A DNA stretch of 64,000 nt, taken from an uncultured Chitinophaga sp. (GTDB lineage: Bacteria; Bacteroidota; Bacteroidia; Cytophagales; Cyclobacteriaceae). Location: positions 310,001-374,000 of the forward strand of contig CABHOK010000007.1 in NCBI GenBank assembly GCA_902168205.1, read 5' to 3'. The position numbers were made by a program, and so were the translations under genes. The stretch's first letter is position 1. The number at the start of each line of letters is the position of its first letter. Shown here in pieces: positions 56,309 through 64,000 of this stretch. The notes below the pieces were generated by a model. That model made no database searches. It was not told the origin of the DNA and saw only the letters and a program-made list of their open reading frames with translations.

Positions 56309-57850
56309 ATGAAAAAAGTTATATACCTTCTATTAACAATAGCACTGGTTGCGTGTGACGATAAACTGGATATATCAAACCCCAACCGCCAGACTACTTC
56401 AGACTTCTGGCAAACAGAAAGTCAGGCTATAGCTGGCTGCAATGCTATATATGCTACCCTGATCATTGACGGAACCTATACCCGCATGACGCCCGCGTTA
56501 AGCGATGGGCGTGGTGATGATGTTACAGGCGATAGTCCGTGGCCGGATCTTGTTCAGGTTTCCAACTTTACAATACCCACTACGTCCGGACCGGTGCAAT
56601 GGATCTGGGCAGATTATTACCGCGTGATCTGGAGAGCCAACCAGGTATTGGAAAATACGGCGAGCATTGACATGGACGAAGCGCTTAAGAACAGAATATT
56701 AGGACAGGCACATTTTCTGAGAGGTCTCTCCTACTTTAAACTCGCTAACTTCTATAAGATCGTTCCGCTGGTGCTGGCAACTCCGAAAACACCGGAAGAC
56801 TATTACCCGACAACGGCAACAGAAGAAGAACTATGGAACCAGATATACGCTGATTTTCAGCAAGCGAAAGATTTACTCCCGGCTTCCTATAGTAATGTTA
56901 CCGGGCTCGATGCAGGACAAATTGGTCGTGCAACACAGGGTGCTGCTACCGGTATGCTTGGCAAATCGTATCTCTACAGAAAAGAATGGCAGAAAGCGGC
57001 TGATCAATTCAAAGAGTTGATTGACGGAGGCAGATATAGTTTGGTAGCCAACTACCGCGATAACTTTACCGATGCGAATGAGAACAATTCAGAGTCTTTG
57101 TTCGAAGTTCAATTTGCAGATCCATCGCAGGTTGGTGGTACCGTTATGAACTGGGGTGGCGATCCGGCTGCCAACTGGAAGCAGGCTTCCGCACAGGCGT
57201 GCACATACTCTATGGACGGTCGCGGCTATTCTGATTTTCTCCCGACACAATGGATTTACAACGAGTACAAGTTGGAGCGCACCAAAGATGACAAATCTGA
57301 TCCGCGCCTGCTGGCAACCATTGCTTCGTATGAACCGGATGATAACTCCACAACGGTATATGGGGATGCATGGCCCTATGCACCCGATAAAATATATCCG
57401 CGCAAATATACCAATGATGGCAAAGCAGGTTATGCAAATGAGTATGATCTGAATTCAGGAATAAACTATCGCGTGCTCCGGTATGCGGATATATTGCTGA
57501 TGTATGCGGAAGCTCTGAACGAGCTAAAGCAAACAACCGCTGCCTATCCCTATATTCAGCAAGTACGAGACCGCGCGAATCTTCCTGACCTGGCCACAAC
57601 CAAACCGGGCATGACACAAGATGAAATGCGCGACCAGATTGCGCACGAACGTGCATTGGAGTTTGCCATTGAAGGCCAACGGATCAACGATATCATTCGC
57701 TGGGGCTGGTTCTATGATGCCAATAAACTCGCCATGCTGAAAACTCACGATGCAGACTTCAATTTGTGGAGCCCGGGCAATGAATACCTGCCGATTCCGC
57801 AGACGGAACTCGATGTCAACAAAAAACTATCACCGAACCCGGCAAACTAA
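56309..57850 (+). CDS. SusD/RagB-type surface glycan-binding lipoprotein
   Basis: 513 residues from ATG 56309 (MKKVIYLLLTIALVACDDKL); the lipobox is LVAC with Cys18 as the lipid site. The SusD TPR fold is seen in ILGQAHFLRGLSYFKLANFY, MLGKSYLYRKEWQKAADQFKEL, YADILLMYAEALNELKQ and the terminal LPIPQTELDVNKKLSPNPAN. It caps the SusC barrel and binds glycan at the cell surface. It starts 48 bases after susC. Confidence 0.96.
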   Translation: MKKVIYLLLTIALVACDDKLDISNPNRQTTSDFWQTESQAIAGCNAIYATLIIDGTYTRMTPALSDGRGDDVTGDSPWPDLVQVSNFTIPTTSGPVQWIWADYYRVIWRANQVLENTASIDMDEALKNRILGQAHFLRGLSYFKLANFYKIVPLVLATPKTPEDYYPTTATEEELWNQIYADFQQAKDLLPASYSNVTGLDAGQIGRATQGAATGMLGKSYLYRKEWQKAADQFKELIDGGRYSLVANYRDNFTDANENNSESLFEVQFADPSQVGGTVMNWGGDPAANWKQASAQACTYSMDGRGYSDFLPTQWIYNEYKLERTKDDKSDPRLLATIASYEPDDNSTTVYGDAWPYAPDKIYPRKYTNDGKAGYANEYDLNSGINYRVLRYADILLMYAEALNELKQTTAAYPYIQQVRDRANLPDLATTKPGMTQDEMRDQIAHERALEFAIEGQRINDIIRWGWFYDANKLAMLKTHDADFNLWSPGNEYLPIPQTELDVNKKLSPNPAN

Positions 57851-57857
57851 ATTATGA

Positions 57858-57904
57858 ATTGATAAAGTGTTTTTTGTCCTCGGAGACAGGAACACTTTAT
57901 CAAT
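57858..57904 (+). terminator. Long hairpin between susD and the first GH43 gene
   Basis: Perfect 14-bp inverted repeat ATTGATAAAGTGTT (57858-57871) and AACACTTTATCAAT (57891-57904), with a 19-base loop that holds a smaller TGTC/GACA stem. Without a good T-run it is more likely an attenuator or RNA stabiliser giving more SusCD than enzyme. Confidence 0.6.
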
Positions 57905-57996
57905 ATACTATATCCGACCGGGAAAATATAAACATGATGACTGATCGCATGCATTGCAGTTGTCTGGTTGTCCCGTCAAAAAATACTAAACAGACT

Positions 57997-59472
57997 ATGC
58001 TATATCTGAAATATACTTCTATCGTGTGTGTGCTTTTTGTGGTGGCCATCTGTATAACATCATGCTCAAATGATGATCCGGATACCGATGGCACAGACAC
58101 TGTAATCGTAACGCCTCCTGCTTTTAATATCGATAACATCAACGATACCTATGCGGATGTAGCACCGTTCAGCAACTATGCCAAATGGGGACCTTACAAC
58201 GTTCACGATCCTTCCATTATAAAAGATGGTGACACGTATTATTGCTATAGCACGGATGTAGGCTTCGGCACAGAAGTTCCGCCCGGTATACAGATCCGAA
58301 AGTCGAAAGATCTTGTTGAATGGCAATATGTAGGATGGGTTTTCGATGGCTTGCCGAAGAAAGGTTCTGATTTTATCAAGGCAAACGGAGGCACGCCTTT
58401 CAATGCTTTGTGGGCGCCCTATATTCTGAAAGTCGGAAGCGAATATAGACTATATTACTCGCTTTCGTCAGCCAAGCCACGACTGAGTGTAATTGGTCTG
58501 GCCACCGCATCAAACCCGATCGGCCCGTGGATAGAAAAAGAGATCGTTGTTACTTCGCTGGATAACAACACGATTCAGACTAATGCTATAGATCCTACGG
58601 TACTTGTTACGCCCGGTGGTGAGCACTGGCTATATTACGGCTCTGCCTGGGACGGTATATATATCGTTAAACTGAATGCAGCTACTGGTCTGCCAGCTTC
58701 TTCAGGCGACAAAGGTAAACGTATAGCACAGCGCGGTTTTACGAATGGCACTGTGAATGGAAACCTGGAAGGTCCGGAAATCATTTACAACAGTACGTTA
58801 AAAAAGTATTTTCTCTTCGTGGCGTACGACTGGCTCTCGACCAAGTATAATGTTCGTGTAGGAAAGTCGGATGCACCGGAAGGTCCTTTCTATGATTTTG
58901 ACGGAGTAGATCTGAATATAGAACAAGACCACGGCCCGATGATTATAGCACCGTACCAATTTAAAGGACATGGCGGCTGGCAGGGAACTTCACACTGTTC
59001 CGTGTTCAACGATGGTGAGCAATACTATATAGCCCATCAGGGACGACCGGGAGTTAACTTCTACTTTATGGATTTACACGTCCGTAAATTATTCTGGACA
59101 AGCGATGGCTGGCCCATTGCATCACCGCAGCGTTATGCGGCAACGGAGCAGACACCCATCACGGAAGAGAATCTCGCGGGCACCTGGGAAAAGATCACAC
59201 TGGGCTACAACGTAGTGCCTGGGTACTCTGCTGAACAAACGTCTCCGGATATGCAGGTAGCTGTCAATTTTATTCTCGGCAGTGACAAGACGATCGATGG
59301 AAATGCAAATGACACGTGGTCGTATCGTGCTCCCTGGATAAGATTCCACTGGCATGATGCTACTACCGATAGTGTATATGTAGAACGCGGCAGAGATTGG
59401 GAGAATAAAAAAGCTTGTCTTGTGTTTACTGGGTTAAATACCGAAGGCACTGCCGTGTGGGGAAAAAAATAA
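57997..59472 (+). CDS. GH43 endo-alpha-1,5-L-arabinanase lipoprotein
   Basis: 491 residues from ATG 57997, selected because it gives a lipoprotein signal (MLYLKYTSIVCVLFVVAICI then TSC, Cys23); longer in-frame starts would begin inside the hairpin upstream. The five-bladed propeller has catalytic base Asp71 in NVHDPSII, pKa modulator Asp199 in NAIDPTV and acid Glu258 in NLEGPEII. The C-terminal about 100 residues (LAGTWEKITLGYNVVPG and onward) are the beta-barrel domain typical of arabinanases. It should sit on the cell surface and cut arabinan for SusCD import. Confidence 0.9.
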   Translation: MLYLKYTSIVCVLFVVAICITSCSNDDPDTDGTDTVIVTPPAFNIDNINDTYADVAPFSNYAKWGPYNVHDPSIIKDGDTYYCYSTDVGFGTEVPPGIQIRKSKDLVEWQYVGWVFDGLPKKGSDFIKANGGTPFNALWAPYILKVGSEYRLYYSLSSAKPRLSVIGLATASNPIGPWIEKEIVVTSLDNNTIQTNAIDPTVLVTPGGEHWLYYGSAWDGIYIVKLNAATGLPASSGDKGKRIAQRGFTNGTVNGNLEGPEIIYNSTLKKYFLFVAYDWLSTKYNVRVGKSDAPEGPFYDFDGVDLNIEQDHGPMIIAPYQFKGHGGWQGTSHCSVFNDGEQYYIAHQGRPGVNFYFMDLHVRKLFWTSDGWPIASPQRYAATEQTPITEENLAGTWEKITLGYNVVPGYSAEQTSPDMQVAVNFILGSDKTIDGNANDTWSYRAPWIRFHWHDATTDSVYVERGRDWENKKACLVFTGLNTEGTAVWGKK

Positions 59473-59654
59473 AGACGGAGTTGGCTTAAGCCCCGATATC
59501 GAAGTTCAGTCTGTTACTTTTTAAGAGCACTGTTAATAGCAGCGTATAGCTATATATACCGCTGGATGAAATGGCTATGTCAAAATTTTCCAGTGGATTA
59601 AATCAAGGTATACCGTATCAAAAAATTAGTATCCACCAACTAAACTTTAATTAT

Positions 59655-60929
59655 ATGATTCACTCCTGTAAATCCTGTTGTATGGCGTCCCGGAGGTTGT
59701 CATGCAACGCAGTAAAAATTCTCTTTATCCTTATCGTATTAACCGCTACTGCTTTAAAAGCACAACCCCCCAGTCATGATCCCTCCACCATGGTTACGAG
59801 CGGAGGACGTTACTGGATATTTACTACCGGTGATGGCGTTTGGTGTATGTCTTCGAGCAACACCAATTTTACAGATTGGCGTGCCGAGCCAACTCCCTAT
59901 ACCAAGACGAGCTGGCCCTCGTGGATCACAACATACGTTCCTAACTTTGCCGGAACATTCTGGGCACCGGAAGTTGTATTTGTAAACAATCAATACCGGC
60001 TATATTATTCATGCTCTACATTCGGATCAAAGAATTCATGCATTGGTCTGGCAACAGCAAATTCACTCTCCGGCCCGTGGACAGATCAGGGTGTCGTGGT
60101 CTATTCCAACTCCGGCACATCTGAAAATGCCATTGACCCTGCTATATATGCAGGAAGTTACCTGGTATATGGTTCATTCTTCGGAGGTATACGGCTAGCT
60201 GCGATCAGCTCTACCGGCAAACCGAGAAACTCCACACGCTATGCTTTAGCGAGTGGTGATTGTGAAGCACCCTATATAGTAAAGAACGGAAGCTACTATT
60301 ATCTTTTCATTAACCGCGGTGCGTGCTGCCAGGGTATCAATAGTACAACGTACAGAATCCAGGTTGGTCGCTCCGCCAGTATAACGGGTCCTTATTTAGA
60401 TAAGAATGGAAATGACCTGAACAATGGTGGTGGTACAAACCTGGTTGTAACAACGGGCCGGTATATAGGCCCGGGACATTTCGGCTATGGCCAGGGAAAA
60501 GTAACGTATCATTTTTATGATGGTAATGATAATGGCAACGCCAAACTCCGAATCACTACATTGAGCTGGAGTAACGGCTGGCCGGTAGTGAGCGGTGGTG
60601 GCGCGCGTGTAGCTGCAGACGAACAACTTGCCGAAGATGATTTAAAAACAGAACTCAGTGAAATCGTTTCGTTCTTCCCGAATCCTGTAAAAGAAAATAT
60701 ACTCACGGTGCGCACACGACTGCCGGAAAAAGCAACTGTGCAGGTAAAGCTGATGGATTTAAAAGGAAATGAGGTATATACCGAAGAACTTGGAATCCGT
60801 ACAGCAGAAGAACTCGATCATGAGATCAATGTTTCCACATTGAAAAAAGGTATATATATTATTCACCTTACCAAAGAAAATTCAGAAGGAAACGCTAAAA
60901 CAATTTCATCGAGAGTAACGATAGAATAA
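59655..60929 (+). CDS. GH43 arabinanase with T9SS sorting domain
   Basis: 424 residues from ATG 59655; the next ATG (at residue 10) is an alternative. The signal peptide runs to LKAQ. Catalytic residues are Asp42 in HDPSTM, Asp161 in NAIDPAIY and Glu204 in CEAPYIV, and WAPEVVFVNNQYRLYYS is the arabinanase blade 2. The last about 75 residues (VSFFPNPVKENILTVRTRLP through FSSRVTIE region) form a type A T9SS sorting domain, so it is exported outside the cell, unlike the lipoprotein GH43 upstream. Closed by a strong terminator. Confidence 0.9.
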   Translation: MIHSCKSCCMASRRLSCNAVKILFILIVLTATALKAQPPSHDPSTMVTSGGRYWIFTTGDGVWCMSSSNTNFTDWRAEPTPYTKTSWPSWITTYVPNFAGTFWAPEVVFVNNQYRLYYSCSTFGSKNSCIGLATANSLSGPWTDQGVVVYSNSGTSENAIDPAIYAGSYLVYGSFFGGIRLAAISSTGKPRNSTRYALASGDCEAPYIVKNGSYYYLFINRGACCQGINSTTYRIQVGRSASITGPYLDKNGNDLNNGGGTNLVVTTGRYIGPGHFGYGQGKVTYHFYDGNDNGNAKLRITTLSWSNGWPVVSGGGARVAADEQLAEDDLKTELSEIVSFFPNPVKENILTVRTRLPEKATVQVKLMDLKGNEVYTEELGIRTAEELDHEINVSTLKKGIYIIHLTKENSEGNAKTISSRVTIE

Positions 60930-60964
60930 TAGTTATTTCGTACGAACACACTTCATATTAAGAT

Positions 60965-61002
60965 AATAAAGGCATGCAATCTATACTTTGCATGCCTTTA
61001 TT
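60965..61002 (+). terminator. Rho-independent terminator after the arabinan operon
   Basis: Perfect 15-bp stem AATAAAGGCATGCAA (60965-60979) and TTGCATGCCTTTATT (60988-61002), 8-base loop, followed by TATTC. It separates the GH43 gene from katG. Confidence 0.85.
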
Positions 61003-61153
61003 TATTCAATAGCAACCCATTTTGGAATGTTGTATTAGAAGATTCCATGGCCGGGTTTGATTTTATAGACAAATCCTATACATTCATAAAGACAATCGAT
61101 TTGATCAATAGCCGCGATCTCTCGACTTTAGGTGCCTCAAAACAAATATGTAA

Positions 61154-63418
<2,265 letters not shown>

Positions 63419-63440
63419 TAATCAGTAGTTTGTTGTGAAG

Positions 63441-63470
63441 GGAGGTTCGCGCAAGCGGCCTCCTTTTTTA
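63441..63470 (+). terminator. Terminator after katG
   Basis: Stem GGAGG/CCTCC with an inner CGC-GCAA-GCG tetraloop stem and a T-run. Located 23 bases after the katG stop. Confidence 0.8.
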
Positions 63471-63533
63471 TTATAGTATATTTGAAGCGGTTGCGTATAA
63501 GGCTATATATAGCTTTACTTTTTTTGCACACTC

Positions 63534-64000
63534 TCAATTAAAAGACTGCCTGAATTCCAAAGGCGAAAGTTTCGTTTTGGTTTTGAAGAACTTACTGAAC
63601 GACTGCGAGTGTTCAAAACCCAAAGCGTACGCAACTTCTCCTACCGACAGACTGGTAGTGGAAAGCATCTCCTTCCCTTTTTCAATGAGCTTATCATGAA
63701 TGTGCTGCTGCGCATTTTTTCCGGTGAGTATACGGAGCATGTCGCTCAGATAGCTCGGTGATATATTTAACTGATCGGCCAGGTATTTAACGGTTGGTAT
63801 ACCGGACGCTTGCCCGCTGTCAAAGTGCTTCGTGAGTATATCTTCAAGTTTCAATAGTATATCATTACTGGCGGCCTTGCGTGTAATAAACTGCCGCTTG
63901 TAAAAACGATTCGCATAATTCAGCAACAGCTCCAGTTGCGACATAACTACATCCTGACTAAAATCATCGATCCGGCTGTTCAACTCTAATTCAATCATTT
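63534..64000 (-). CDS. AraC-family regulator, 5' end outside window
   Basis: At least 154 residues on the minus strand, open to the right edge. The visible part contains a helical linker and the complete AraC/XylS double HTH (GIPTVKYLADQLNISPSYLS, then SLSVGEVAYALGFEHSQSFSKFFKTKTKLSPLEFR). The N-terminal sensor domain lies outside. It is convergent with katG, so a regulatory link is possible but not shown. Confidence 0.88.
   Translation of the reverse strand, partial: MIELELNSRIDDFSQDVVMSQLELLLNYANRFYKRQFITRKAASNDILLKLEDILTKHFDSGQASGIPTVKYLADQLNISPSYLSDMLRILTGKNAQQHIHDKLIEKGKEMLSTTSLSVGEVAYALGFEHSQSFSKFFKTKTKLSPLEFRQSFN

Overview
The window is a chromosomal segment of a Bacteroidota bacterium, most likely of the order Cytophagales. 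The signs are SusC/SusD-type outer-membrane machinery, a FecR with a one-membrane-segment layout, type IX secretion (T9SS) C-terminal sorting domains on two secreted enzymes, a hybrid two-component sensor of the propeller type, and several promoters of the form TTG-N19/20-TAnnTTTG (at 2220, 30643, 45265 and 45308), which is the Bacteroidota housekeeping promoter rather than the E. coli form. I see no rRNA, tRNA, CRISPR array, transposase or phage gene.

Layout. (1) 1-6743: left part of an arabinan/arabinoside locus: the 5' part of a propeller sensor on the minus strand, then a secreted GH127 beta-L-arabinofuranosidase and a GH51 alpha-L-arabinofuranosidase. (2) 7028-22792: the most interesting region, a ribosomally made, modified peptide (RiPP) cluster. 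A 57-residue precursor gene at 12880-13053 (minus) has a double-glycine leader and ends in F-Y-S-R-V, a perfect FxSxx-COOH tail. It precedes a radical SAM/SPASM protein of the Fxs maturase type, and a separate gene encodes an HExxH protein related to the peptide-hydroxylase domain that accompanies Fxs systems in other phyla. Around them are a DUF6734-like protein, GT2, GT8 and GT-B glycosyltransferases, a GNAT-like/methyltransferase fusion, an XRE regulator, two LuxR-type regulators (one with a dead receiver), a C39-peptidase ABC exporter that should cut after the GG, a very small HlyD-like partner, and a MacB/FtsX-type permease. The inferred product is a short, Tyr-rich, cyclophane-bearing peptide that may also be hydroxylated, methylated and glycosylated. 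(3) 22891-33246: accessory and housekeeping genes: PadR with a second MacB-like permease, a flavin-dependent oxidoreductase, a secreted metallohydrolase-like protein, a small alpha/beta hydrolase, a Gre factor, an ArsR-AHSA1-small protein operon followed by a decayed VOC gene, and an acyltransferase. (4) 33758-36178: a T9SS-exported subtilisin-like protease. (5) 36323-46018: an envelope-stress operon (YbjN-like, PspA, NfeD-like OB-fold membrane protein, flotillin, giant AAA ATPase) divergent from an XRE/S24-like regulator. (6) 46420-50373: an alpha/beta hydrolase, a large-subunit catalase and a YciF-like ferritin-fold protein. (7) 50750-60929: an arabinan utilisation locus: ECF sigma, FecR, STN-bearing SusC, SusD and two GH43 endo-arabinanases. 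(8) 61175-64000: KatG and a truncated AraC-type regulator at the right edge.

How parts fit. The GH43 enzymes would cut alpha-1,5-arabinan outside the cell, SusC/D import the oligomers under sigma/anti-sigma control, and the GH51/GH127 pair at the left end would finish alpha- and beta-linked arabinofuranosides. In the peptide cluster the precursor and its radical SAM enzyme are transcribed together with a 13-bp hairpin between them that probably sets their ratio, while the remaining tailoring, regulation and export genes lie in adjacent plus- and minus-strand units.
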